A stretch of 64,000 bases of DNA from Nitrospirota bacterium. Its GTDB lineage: Bacteria; Nitrospirota; Nitrospiria; Nitrospirales; Nitrospiraceae. Position 1 is the first letter of the stretch. The number at the start of each line of letters is the position of its first letter. The translations under genes and the position numbers were made by a program. A model generated the notes under the pieces. It was given only the letters and a program-made list of their open reading frames with translations, did no database searches and was not told where the DNA came from. Positions 22,292 through 31,307 of this stretch are shown piece after piece. Location: positions 1 to 64,000 of the forward strand of contig JAUXVD010000015.1 of NCBI GenBank assembly GCA_030684575.1, given 5' to 3'.

Positions 22292-23788
22292 CTTCCCCAC
22301 AAAAATCGGGTTACTCAACAGTTCTCCGCTACCGGTGATCTCGACACGATAGGTCATCCGCTCTGCTGTCGGCATGGTGGGGTCCGGCCAATCGGCGAGA
22401 AAAGGCGTCTCTCCTGCCAATTGCGCCACGACCTGCCCGGAACGAATCAGCCGCACCTTCACAGGATGGCGTCCGTGATCGGCCGCAGAAATCGAGAGAT
22501 GGACCGTCAGATCGCGAGCGCCGACTGGATCCAGACGCTCACCCATTGAGGCCGATCTCGCTCCGTCCTGACAGAAAACTCGAAACTCATCCAACCGAAG
22601 CTGGACATGGCGATCTCCCTCACCCACTGCATATGCACGACCTGCACTCAGCGCCTCCAGCACCGCTGGCACCGTTCGTTCCTTCACCGACAGGACCGTG
22701 ACCAGACGATGCAGGTCCTTCCCGGCATCCTTCATTCCATGAAACGCCAACTCCCCGATCAATACCGGAACCGGACGCTGCGCATCTACCGGCACTTGAA
22801 GCAACCGATCCCAGAGTTCACCAGGCCTATTGAGGGTTCGTTCGTCCTGATAGAGCCCGCCGAAACCGGTATACCCGGTCGTCCGCAGCAACGATTCCGG
22901 GTGAGCCTCCGTCTTGACGGTGACCGTTCCCAATGGCCCGAATCCATACTCGTGAAAATCGCGCGCTTCCGTCATCGACCAGAACGACAGTCCGCCCTTG
23001 TTCGCCACATCATCAATGAGAGCCTGATAGGGACGATACCCCAGCCCTGCGTCATAGGAACTAAACGCCGGCTGACTCAACGGCCAGGCATTGGCCACCA
23101 GCGCCACCGCCAAGACGATCAAGACCACGGAAGCCATTCGCCGTGGGGATCGCCGGTCAGCCGCAGACCGGAAGGGCCTCCAGAGCCAGACGGCGGGAAC
23201 GACCAACAAGATCGGCGCGCCATTTACCGCCCCTCGCCAATCGAAGCTGTAGGATCCAGGGTTTCCACTGGCAGGAAGGGACCGGTATTCCTCCGGCTTG
23301 GTCAAGCCGAGCACCAGGAGGTTGCGCTGCGCATTGTGCATCGTCAGCGTCCGTTCAACGAGAGAACCGGTCCAATAGTAATATGGCGCGACTTCAACCC
23401 CAGGCACAATGATGAGTCTCGGATGACGGCGCTGCGAGGCTGCAATCTCATCGAGATACCGTTCAATCCCATACTCCAGCACGGAGGGAACAGTGACTCG
23501 CTGTTTCAGGATACCCCGCAAAGGCCAGAGTCCATACTCATATCGCAGCGAGAAATTATCGGTCAGTATCAGGACATCCAGGCCGAGCTGCTCCGCCCTT
23601 ACAGCCAAGGCCTCGACCGTCATATCGCCGGTACTGGCGGTGCTATGGACATGGAGCGTAGCCAATAGTTGTAGGCGCTCGTCCGACGCTGCGACATGCC
23701 CGACCATGCCACATAGTACAATCGCCAGCGCCATCAACGGCAGCATCAACCGCACGACCCATCGCTTCTGTCTCTCTCGCTTACCCAT
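22289..23788 (-). CDS. Membrane-anchored PHP-domain protein
   Basis: 499 residues from ATG 23788, overlapping the upstream gene's stop by 8 bases. An N-terminal hydrophobic segment (LMLPLMALAIVLCGMVG) is followed by PHP motif LHVHSTAS (His46, His48), then LILTDNF and IIVPGVEVAP. About residues 200-260 contain two hydrophobic stretches (PILLVVPAVWLW and VVLIVLAVALVANAW) inserted before the C-terminal PHP part (KGGLSFWSMTEARDF). PHP domains hydrolyse phosphoesters using metals. Here the fold seems to face the periplasm. The substrate is unknown; a role in polymer or lipid-phosphate processing is inference. Confidence 0.75.
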   Translation of the reverse strand: MGKRERQKRWVVRLMLPLMALAIVLCGMVGHVAASDERLQLLATLHVHSTASTGDMTVEALAVRAEQLGLDVLILTDNFSLRYEYGLWPLRGILKQRVTVPSVLEYGIERYLDEIAASQRRHPRLIIVPGVEVAPYYYWTGSLVERTLTMHNAQRNLLVLGLTKPEEYRSLPASGNPGSYSFDWRGAVNGAPILLVVPAVWLWRPFRSAADRRSPRRMASVVLIVLAVALVANAWPLSQPAFSSYDAGLGYRPYQALIDDVANKGGLSFWSMTEARDFHEYGFGPLGTVTVKTEAHPESLLRTTGYTGFGGLYQDERTLNRPGELWDRLLQVPVDAQRPVPVLIGELAFHGMKDAGKDLHRLVTVLSVKERTVPAVLEALSAGRAYAVGEGDRHVQLRLDEFRVFCQDGARSASMGERLDPVGARDLTVHLSISAADHGRHPVKVRLIRSGQVVAQLAGETPFLADWPDPTMPTAERMTYRVEITGSGELLSNPIFVGK

Positions 23789-26189
23789 GAACCGTGAGCG
23801 CCTCGGCAAAGATAGATTCGATGGCATGGACCATGGAGCGCGATCCATATCGGCTATCCACGCTACGGCTCGCTGCGACGCCCAACTGCCTGGCCCACTC
23901 CGGTCGCTCGAGCATCCGCCGTAACGCCCCTGCCAATGCACCGGCATCGCCTGGCGAGACCAGCAAGCCGGTTCGTTCGTGATCGACCACGGTCGGAATA
24001 CCGCCGACGCGTGAAGCAATCACCGGAAGTCCAGATGCCATGGCTTCGATCAACGCACGGCCCATCCCTTCATTCAGCGAGGGTAAGACAAACAGGTCCA
24101 TCCCCGCGAGGCAGATATCGACATCCTCCCTGTGACCGAGGAGATGTACGGCATCGCGGATACCGAGCGATTCTGCCTGCTGTAACAATGCGTCCTGCCG
24201 ACCCCCACTCCCGACGATCACGAGGTGAAGAGAGGGGAAATCCTGTTTCAATGCAGCGATGGCTTCGATCAGATGTTCGTGGCCTTTAATATCGGTGAGC
24301 CACCCGACCGACCCGACGACCAATGCATCCGCGGGGCAACCGAACCAGTCCGGCTGTTGTTTCCCGTGAGCCCTCGCCTGTCCGAACTTCTCACGATCGA
24401 TCCCGCTCGGCACGACAGCGAATCGGTCAGCCCTGCCGACTGTACGATCGAGGTGGTCCTGCCGCTCCGCGTCCGTCAATGCGATCAGACGGTCTGTGAT
24501 CAGGCTCAACCCTCGTTCGATCTGCAGAAACAACCATGACCGGAAGGGACCGAAATGGCCGTAGAACACATGGCCATGCGGCGTATGGACGATGACTGGC
24601 ACCCTCGCCAACCAAGCTGCCATTCGTCCCACCACGCCGGCCTTCGACGTATGGGTATGGACCAATGCCGGCTGCTCTCGCCGGAAGAGGCCGATCAATT
24701 GCCACAAGGCCTGAAGATCTTTCAGCGGGTGAACGGCTCGCGTCAGGGAAGGCAGCAGCAGCCAACGAACTCCGGCCTGATCGAGTCTCCGGCAATTCTC
24801 CTCTGTCGCAGCCTGTCCACCTTGCGCATCCCACGAACCCGGATAACCAGCCACCACCAGCGGCTCGAACTGCTCAGGATCATGACCGAGGGCCGTCAAC
24901 ATCGTATTCTGCGCAGACCCGCCATAGTCGAGGCGCGTGATTACATGGATCACCTTCCTCGCCCCAGTCACTTGTCCGGCTTTCGAACCAGCGGCAAAGA
25001 GACGATCCAACTGCGCCGTATGGGCTTCCCAATTGAAGCGCCGCTCCACGACCTCACGGCCTTTCTTCGAAAGGCGCTCCCGCTCACCAGGCTGCTCACG
25101 GAATCGCGTCAGCCATAATCGCAAGGTCGTTGCGAGAGACCCTCCATCTGTCCCTTCTGTCACCAACAACGGATCGACCGTACTCAATACTTCCGGAATC
25201 GCGCCAACTGGCGTCCCCATCACCGGAGTGCCGCAGGCCAGCGCTTCGACCGTCACCAGGCCGAACCCTTCGAGCTGCAGCGTCGGCATCACGACCAAGT
25301 CAGAGGCCTGGTAATACTTCGCCAACTGTTCCTCCGGCACAAACCCGAGCAACTGTACGGAGTCTTGCAATCCCTTGCTGCAAATCAGCTCCTCCAATCG
25401 CTGGCGGAGAGGGCCTTCCCCGCCGATCAAGAGGAGTAGGTTCCGCCGCTCCTCCCCGAGAAGCGTCATGGCTTCAATCAGATGTTCCAACCCCATGCGA
25501 GGGACCAGATTGCGCACCGTGAACAACACGGTACGGTTCTCGGGAATTTTCAGCTCTCGCCTGACCTCGGCCCGATCCTCTGCCGGATAGAACAGGGCAA
25601 GATCGGCTGCACCAGGGACCACCGTAATGTCCTTCGGCGCAATGCCATGAGCGGCTATGACCTGCCGTTTCATGAACTCGCTCAAGACCACCACATGATG
25701 ACAGCGGCGCATCACCATTCGTTCAATCCACCGTCTGGCGCGCGCGCTCAGCTTCCGTCTGATCCGTTCCAATGTCGAAGGTGCCCGCTCCGCCCTCGTG
25801 AGGTATTCCTCATGCGCCAGCGAATGACAGACATAGACCCAGCGGCCGACCCTGCGATAGCGAGACAAGATCGGACCGAGACCAGCCAACGATTGATGGA
25901 TGACCCCGACATCGATAGGACCGGTCTGCCCCATCACATCGAAGGCGCGCAGGGAATTCTGTACCGACGACCAGACAAAGGCCGGCTCGCTGGTTCTGGT
26001 CACGGGATAGCGCCGTTCAGTCACGTTGCCGATCGAGCATGTCGCCTCGGCAGACTCGCAGGGAGCCCGCACGATGACGCGCACCTGATGGCCCAGCTTG
26101 GCGAGACCTAACGACTGCTGGAGAAGGACTCGCTCGGCACCGCCGATCACCCGCTCGACCGTAACCTCTGAGAACAGAACGACGTTCAT
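23781..26189 (-). CDS. Fused double GT4 glycosyltransferase
   Basis: 802 residues, about twice the family length, ATGA-coupled upstream. Domain 1 (1-395) has VTVERVIGGAERVL, FTVRNLVPRMGLEHLIEA and LQLEGFGLVTVEALACG. Domain 2 (about 405-802) has HVITRLDYGGSAQNT, HTHTSKAGVVGRMAAW, VGSVGWLTDIKGHEHL and LNEGMGRALIEAMASG. Both keep the E-x7-E donor-site motif (EGFGLVTVE, EGMGRALIE), so both may be active and add successive sugars. The domains are too different for a simple recent duplication. It is cytoplasmic, acting on the lipid-linked repeat unit. Confidence 0.9.
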   Translation of the reverse strand: MNVVLFSEVTVERVIGGAERVLLQQSLGLAKLGHQVRVIVRAPCESAEATCSIGNVTERRYPVTRTSEPAFVWSSVQNSLRAFDVMGQTGPIDVGVIHQSLAGLGPILSRYRRVGRWVYVCHSLAHEEYLTRAERAPSTLERIRRKLSARARRWIERMVMRRCHHVVVLSEFMKRQVIAAHGIAPKDITVVPGAADLALFYPAEDRAEVRRELKIPENRTVLFTVRNLVPRMGLEHLIEAMTLLGEERRNLLLLIGGEGPLRQRLEELICSKGLQDSVQLLGFVPEEQLAKYYQASDLVVMPTLQLEGFGLVTVEALACGTPVMGTPVGAIPEVLSTVDPLLVTEGTDGGSLATTLRLWLTRFREQPGERERLSKKGREVVERRFNWEAHTAQLDRLFAAGSKAGQVTGARKVIHVITRLDYGGSAQNTMLTALGHDPEQFEPLVVAGYPGSWDAQGGQAATEENCRRLDQAGVRWLLLPSLTRAVHPLKDLQALWQLIGLFRREQPALVHTHTSKAGVVGRMAAWLARVPVIVHTPHGHVFYGHFGPFRSWLFLQIERGLSLITDRLIALTDAERQDHLDRTVGRADRFAVVPSGIDREKFGQARAHGKQQPDWFGCPADALVVGSVGWLTDIKGHEHLIEAIAALKQDFPSLHLVIVGSGGRQDALLQQAESLGIRDAVHLLGHREDVDICLAGMDLFVLPSLNEGMGRALIEAMASGLPVIASRVGGIPTVVDHERTGLLVSPGDAGALAGALRRMLERPEWARQLGVAASRSVDSRYGSRSMVHAIESIFAEALTVHG

Positions 26190-28117
26190 GCCGCGCCCAC
26201 TCCCATCGTCTGGTTCGAAACAGGCTGCGCGACCTGCCGATGCCATAGTTCCAACACCATGAGCGCATAAATCTGATCGGTGAAATTCCGTCTCCCGCTC
26301 TGATGCTCAGCCAGCAACCACTGCACATAGGAAGGATCGACATAGCCTCGCCGGCGAATCGCCTCATCGGACAACAGATCCCGGCTCATCTCGCGAAGAT
26401 CCTCCCGCAGCCATCGTCCAAGCGGTAGCATGAATCCTCGCTTCGGACCAGAGACGATGCTGCTCGGCAAGAGGTCTCGCAGGGCAGACCTCATGAATCC
26501 TTTCAGCTTCCATCCTTGCAGTCTCGTGGCAGCCGGCAAGGAACAGGCAAAGGCCAGCAGATGGTGGTCGCAAAACGGCACGCGAAGTTCAAGTGAATGG
26601 GCCATGCTCATCCGATCACCCATTCGCAACAGATCGTCCGGCAGATAGGTTTGCAGATCGACACCCATGGCTCGATCGGCCGGCTCATCAGACGGCCATT
26701 GATCGAAGAGACGCCCGAGATTGTGGAGCGCCGAGCGATCGGCGACGGCCATACGCAGTCCATCGGCCAACAATGGTCCATCCCATCCGGCTGGTTGAAA
26801 CGTCGTCCAGCGGAGATATTGCTCATGGAGGGGACGGTTGCCATCGAGCAGAAACCGTTTGATGCGGCCGAGCGCATTGCGGCTCCCTGAACCGTCAGAT
26901 AGAGACTCTGCTCGGGCGGCGAACCAAGTACGCATCGCCACGGGAAGCGCGGCATACTGAGCTGCCGCACGTATCCCGAGATAGCGGGGATACCCGCCGA
27001 AGAGTTCATCCCCGCCGATACCGGACAGCGCGACCGTCACAGACTGCCTGGCCACCTCGGACACCAGATAGGTGGGGATGGCGGACGAGTCGGCGAATGG
27101 CTCCCCCATACCGGCCACGACACGAGGCAACAGCGAGACCGCATCCGGACGCAACAGGGCTTCCGTATGGTCGGTCCCGAAATGCGTCGCAAGGAGCCTG
27201 GCGGCCTTGAGCTCATTGTACGATTGGTCTTCCGGCGCCTCGTACCCGATCGAAAACGTTTTGATTGATCCAGGAATGACCTCGCGCATACAGGCCAGGA
27301 TCGACGCGGAATCCAGCCCACCAGAGAGAAACAAGCCGAGCGGGACGTCGCTGATCAAGTGGGCCTGTACAGAGTCACGGAGCATGCTCCGAAATTGCTC
27401 CCGCTGGTCGCCCTGCTGAAACTCGACCTGGCGAAGGACCTCTTCCTCGGGACGGTAATAGCGCCAGAACTCCAACCGGCCCCGCACAATCTTGAGGGCC
27501 TCGCCCGGCCGGAGCTGATAGACCCCTTCCACCAGCGTATCGGGGCCAGGCACATAGAGCAGCGACAGGAAATCTGCGATGGCCTGCGGACGAATCCTCC
27601 AATCCGGCAGACCTTCCAACAGCGATGGGAGCTCCGACGAAAAGAGCACGCGATGAGCCGCGCCGGCATGCCCCGGTTGAACGGAGTAGTAGAGCGGTTT
27701 GATCCCCAAGCGATCGCGGACCAATAAAACGAGCTCCCGCTCTCGATCCCAGATGGCATAGGCGAACATGCCGCGCAGCCGATAGACCCCCTCTGGCCCC
27801 TCCTCTTCATAGAGATGCACCAGCACTTCGGTGTCACAATCGGACTGAAAGCGATGGCCTTTCCGGATCAACTCCTCGCGAAGTTCGCGATAGTTGTAGA
27901 TCTCCCCGTTTAAAACCGCCCAGACAGAGCCGCTCTCGTTGCGAACCGGTTGATGGCCGCCGCGCGGATCGATCACTCGTAATCGCCGCGCACCCAGTGC
28001 GACGCCTGCGGCAGAATGCATCCCCTCATCGTCAGGCCCACGATGGATCAGGCGGGCAAGCATCCGCTCAAGCAGGACCGGATCGTTATCGCCCACAAGG
28101 CCACAAATACCGCACAT
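26186..28117 (-). CDS. asnB: Asparagine synthase-type amidotransferase
   Basis: 643 residues from ATG 28117, leaving Cys2 as nucleophile (MCGICGLVGDND). The glutaminase domain has RGPDDEGMHS and VLNGEIYNYRELREEL. The synthetase domain has the PP-loop FLSGGLDSASI and ALSGIGGDELFGGYPRY. In surface-polymer loci such enzymes often amidate a uronic acid or another carboxyl group rather than make free asparagine; that role is inference from context. Confidence 0.9.
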   Translation of the reverse strand: MCGICGLVGDNDPVLLERMLARLIHRGPDDEGMHSAAGVALGARRLRVIDPRGGHQPVRNESGSVWAVLNGEIYNYRELREELIRKGHRFQSDCDTEVLVHLYEEEGPEGVYRLRGMFAYAIWDRERELVLLVRDRLGIKPLYYSVQPGHAGAAHRVLFSSELPSLLEGLPDWRIRPQAIADFLSLLYVPGPDTLVEGVYQLRPGEALKIVRGRLEFWRYYRPEEEVLRQVEFQQGDQREQFRSMLRDSVQAHLISDVPLGLFLSGGLDSASILACMREVIPGSIKTFSIGYEAPEDQSYNELKAARLLATHFGTDHTEALLRPDAVSLLPRVVAGMGEPFADSSAIPTYLVSEVARQSVTVALSGIGGDELFGGYPRYLGIRAAAQYAALPVAMRTWFAARAESLSDGSGSRNALGRIKRFLLDGNRPLHEQYLRWTTFQPAGWDGPLLADGLRMAVADRSALHNLGRLFDQWPSDEPADRAMGVDLQTYLPDDLLRMGDRMSMAHSLELRVPFCDHHLLAFACSLPAATRLQGWKLKGFMRSALRDLLPSSIVSGPKRGFMLPLGRWLREDLREMSRDLLSDEAIRRRGYVDPSYVQWLLAEHQSGRRNFTDQIYALMVLELWHRQVAQPVSNQTMGVGAA

Positions 28118-28143
28118 GAAATGAGGACCCCCATGAAACGTGG

Positions 28144-28395
28144 CTACCGATTCTTCTCCATCACGGCTCGCTCCCGCCGGTCGTACTCGTCCCTCTCTTT
28201 TTGGTGCCGCGGCGAGACCTCCTGAGGCGGCACATCGACAGGCTCGTACCGCATATGTTTGGCAGACCCCACCGAGGTGAACATCGAGCGCACCGTGAGT
28301 GCAGCCAAGGCACCAAGCAGGCACAGTGCCACCAGCAGCCCCACAAATCTAAGTGCGCGTCTCCCTCGGAGGCTGAACCAATGAGATTGACTCAT
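28144..28395 (-). CDS. Small membrane protein, 83 aa
   Basis: One hydrophobic segment (FVGLLVALCLLGALAALTV) after a basic N-terminus is followed by a charged C-terminal helix (KERDEYDRRERAVMEKN) likely outside the membrane. It is coupled by ATGA to the methyltransferase and ends 27 bases before AsnB. No family recognised. Confidence 0.75.
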   Translation of the reverse strand: MSQSHWFSLRGRRALRFVGLLVALCLLGALAALTVRSMFTSVGSAKHMRYEPVDVPPQEVSPRHQKERDEYDRRERAVMEKNR

Positions 28396-29282
28396 GACAA
28401 TCCCTCGTTCCGCCTGGCAATGAGCTCAAATGACGGAGCCCAGACCACACGCCCGCCTGTCACCCTGTAGAGCAACTCCGCACAGGACCAGAACGCGGCC
28501 GCACCGATCCGCCACTTGAGGCGGCTCATCCAGGGATTCGCGGGAGTGAGCGGCCCTCGGCTCGGAACTGAGTTATGGATCGCGATCGTCTCCAATCCAA
28601 TCCCCTGCAACAGCGAACGGAGGGCCTCTGGCGAATAGAGAAAGAGATGAAAGGCTTGATCGTAGCGCGATCCAACCCACCGAGCCGGTGTCCGCATCGG
28701 AAGGTGGAAGGCCCCGTTGGTCGCTCTGATCACCACGAGACCGGATGGCGCCAAGGCACCAGCGACCTGCCGGAGGACAGTCGCCGGACTCGCGACCGTC
28801 TCCAACACGTTCACCAACGAGATGACATCGAACGGTTCGCACTCACCGATCCGCTCCAAAGAGTCTGGAGGCAACACCGTCACACCACGACGAACCGCGC
28901 GCGCAGCGGCCCGCTTCGACAACTCCAGTCCGTAACAGCTCCATCCCGCAGACTGACAGAGGAGGAGGAATGCGCCATCCCCACAACCGACATCGAGCAG
29001 CCGCCCGGGCGGCTGCCGGTACTGGGCAAGACGACGCGCGACACTCTCGAACACCGGGTCGCGATCCGACGAGGCCTCGATCTCGCCATAGGCTTCGTCG
29101 TAGTCTTCGCGGTAGAACTCCTCAACTTTTGTGGTCAACGGCCGAGGATTCAGAAACACCAACTCACAGTCTGGGCAACGGACATACCGTCTGGTCGGCG
29201 TCTGAAACACCTTGATCGGTAGGACCTGGCTCCCACAGGGACAGGAGATCTGTTCTGTCTCCGGCATGACTGCCGTCTTCAC
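28392..29282 (-). CDS. SAM methyltransferase with N-terminal zinc ribbon
   Basis: 296 residues. CPCGS near residue 14 and CPDCELVFLNPRP form a zinc ribbon. The methyltransferase core has LLDVGCGDGAFLLLC (motif I), CEPFDVISLVNVLE and LAPSGLVVIRATN. This two-part layout is common in sugar methyltransferases and related enzymes of surface-polymer loci. It is coupled by ATGA on both sides. Confidence 0.88.
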   Translation of the reverse strand: MKTAVMPETEQISCPCGSQVLPIKVFQTPTRRYVRCPDCELVFLNPRPLTTKVEEFYREDYDEAYGEIEASSDRDPVFESVARRLAQYRQPPGRLLDVGCGDGAFLLLCQSAGWSCYGLELSKRAAARAVRRGVTVLPPDSLERIGECEPFDVISLVNVLETVASPATVLRQVAGALAPSGLVVIRATNGAFHLPMRTPARWVGSRYDQAFHLFLYSPEALRSLLQGIGLETIAIHNSVPSRGPLTPANPWMSRLKWRIGAAAFWSCAELLYRVTGGRVVWAPSFELIARRNEGLS

Positions 29283-30439
29283 GCGATCACCTGCCTCTGG
29301 ACCGATAACGGCCCGCCCGCGTCTTGCACTGCCGCATCGAAGATGGCCGTCGTATTCGCTACCATGCGATCCGCCGTGAACTGCTCTCGTACCACCGTTC
29401 GTCCCGCGGCTCCCATCCTCGATGCCGCGACCGGATCGCTCAACAATGCTTGTATGGCCCGCGCAAGCGCCTGATGGTCTCGCGCAGGCACAAGGAGCCC
29501 CGTCTTCCCGTTTTCAATCAGCTCAGGAATACCGTTCACCATTGACGCAACGACGGGACAACCTATCGCCAGCGCTTCCAACAGCACAAAGGGAAACCCT
29601 TCAGAGATAGAGGGCAAGACGAACAGATCCGCCGAAGCCAGGATATCGGCGATGTCTGTACGGACCCCCACAAACAGGCAGGCCCGCTCGACACCCAGCT
29701 CTCTCGCCGTCCGCTGCAACGCGTCTTGTAATTCACCTTCTCCCACAAACAGGCAGCAGAGCTCCGGCCACCTGTTCAGCAGTCCTGGAAGCGCCTCCAG
29801 CAAATAGCGATGTCCCTTTGCTGCGGTCAACCGCGCGATCGTCACCAAGACTGGCCGCTGTCCCAGCCCTAACTCCCGTCTGATTTTCTGGCGATCCGGC
29901 TGTGCAGAAAAGTCCGAGGGGTCTATGCCGTTGTGGACCACTTGCACCTTCGCCACCGCGGCCGAACATTCGTCGATCAAATCACGGCGAGTGGCGTCCG
30001 AGACGCAGATGACCCGTTGGACCAGTGCGAGCGTCAGGCGAAGTGCTGCCGCATAGACCCATCGTGTGAAGACAGAAACTTCATAGTCTTTCAGTGAATT
30101 ATGAACGGTTGAAATAATGACTGGGACGCCGGCCAGACGTCCCGCAATCCGCCCATAAAAGTTTGACCGGGCACCATGCGTCTGGAGAATGGTCACTCGT
30201 TCCTGAACCAACAACCGACTCAACCGCCAGAGGGCAAAAGGATTGAACAAGGGCGCCAGGTGCACGAGGTGAGTCTCCACGCCTCGCGCTTCCATCCGCC
30301 CTATAAACGAACCGGGCTCTGGACAAATCAACAGCGATCGATACCGCGTGCGGTCGAGTCGCTCAAAGAGTAGTTCTAGATATCGCTCACCGCCTCCATA
30401 CGCCGCGGACCCGGCCAGTTCTGCCACCACGACCGGCAT
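29279..30439 (-). CDS. GT4 glycosyltransferase
   Basis: 386 residues from ATG 30439, in a TGATG overlap. GT-B fold blocks: ELAGSAAYGGGERYLELL, LQTHGARSNFYGRIAGRL, VTIARLTAAKGHRYLLEA and SEGFPFVLLEALAIGCP (donor-site E-x7-E). It would add one sugar of the repeat unit in the cytoplasm. Confidence 0.92.
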   Translation of the reverse strand: MPVVVAELAGSAAYGGGERYLELLFERLDRTRYRSLLICPEPGSFIGRMEARGVETHLVHLAPLFNPFALWRLSRLLVQERVTILQTHGARSNFYGRIAGRLAGVPVIISTVHNSLKDYEVSVFTRWVYAAALRLTLALVQRVICVSDATRRDLIDECSAAVAKVQVVHNGIDPSDFSAQPDRQKIRRELGLGQRPVLVTIARLTAAKGHRYLLEALPGLLNRWPELCCLFVGEGELQDALQRTARELGVERACLFVGVRTDIADILASADLFVLPSISEGFPFVLLEALAIGCPVVASMVNGIPELIENGKTGLLVPARDHQALARAIQALLSDPVAASRMGAAGRTVVREQFTADRMVANTTAIFDAAVQDAGGPLSVQRQVIA

Positions 30440-31281
30440 CAGGGTTTTCTCCCCAGGATCAACAGACTCCCGCGCAAATGCGGAACAAGATAAAACGGCA
30501 GCTTGGTCCAGTCGATCGCGCTCTGGCGGGCGGTCTGTTGGCAATCCTGCGTGTCTTCGCCCAAGAAAAACCTTGAGAGCGCGATCTCGAATCCGACGTG
30601 ACGCAGCATCTCCGCCAGTTCATGCATCGCATATTCCCGCGCATGCGGTCGCCACTCATCGTTGGGATCGTTGTACCCGGGAGGAGCCAGCCGATCGTTG
30701 GGTGATCGGCCGACCAGCAGCTTGAAAATATTGCCGATGCGGGTGACATTCGGGGTGGTGATCACCACATGCCCACCGGGCTTCAGCAATCTGTAGGCTT
30801 CCGTCATCAAATGAAACGGCGATATCAGATGTTCGACGATCTCCAGGGCAAAGACGAGCTGTGCGGAAGAGTCCGGCAGCGGGACCGTCTCCTGGTACCC
30901 TTTCGACGTGAACTGTTGCCCGGCAGGATCGAGATTCACGGTGAGAATCTCTACATCGGCATCCTGCTTCATGAATTGCACAAACTCCGGACTCGCCATC
31001 AAACCGGCGCCGAACAGCCGCGCCGTCTTCGTCGGCTGAATCCCCCGCAAGAGGCGCAAGAGACTGCCTGGGAAGGGACCGAAATCCACAATCGTCTGAG
31101 GGCCTTCAGGAAGACGCTGCAACCCGCTTCGTAGCGCCACATGAAGGCGGTCGCGAGATTTCAAGGCATGATTCATCGGGGTCGTGAAACGCGCGTCTTC
31201 CGCGCCAAACGTTTCATACCGCGAGGGCTGGTACGCGCGCACCAGGCGATTGAACTGGCTTCTGGTAAGGTCATAACCCAT
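30439..31281 (-). CDS. SAM-dependent methyltransferase, divergent motif I
   Basis: 280 residues from ATG 31281. Motif I reads TIVDFGPFPGSLLRLL, where a GxGxG would be usual. The acidic post-I residue is unclear, but LVFALEIVEHLISPFHL and LLKPGGHVVITTPN are normal for the family. Substrate unknown; probably a sugar hydroxyl of the polymer. Confidence 0.82.
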   Translation of the reverse strand: MGYDLTRSQFNRLVRAYQPSRYETFGAEDARFTTPMNHALKSRDRLHVALRSGLQRLPEGPQTIVDFGPFPGSLLRLLRGIQPTKTARLFGAGLMASPEFVQFMKQDADVEILTVNLDPAGQQFTSKGYQETVPLPDSSAQLVFALEIVEHLISPFHLMTEAYRLLKPGGHVVITTPNVTRIGNIFKLLVGRSPNDRLAPPGYNDPNDEWRPHAREYAMHELAEMLRHVGFEIALSRFFLGEDTQDCQQTARQSAIDWTKLPFYLVPHLRGSLLILGRKP

Positions 31282-31307
31282 TAGAATCACAGCCTCAGGA
31301 AAAGAGA

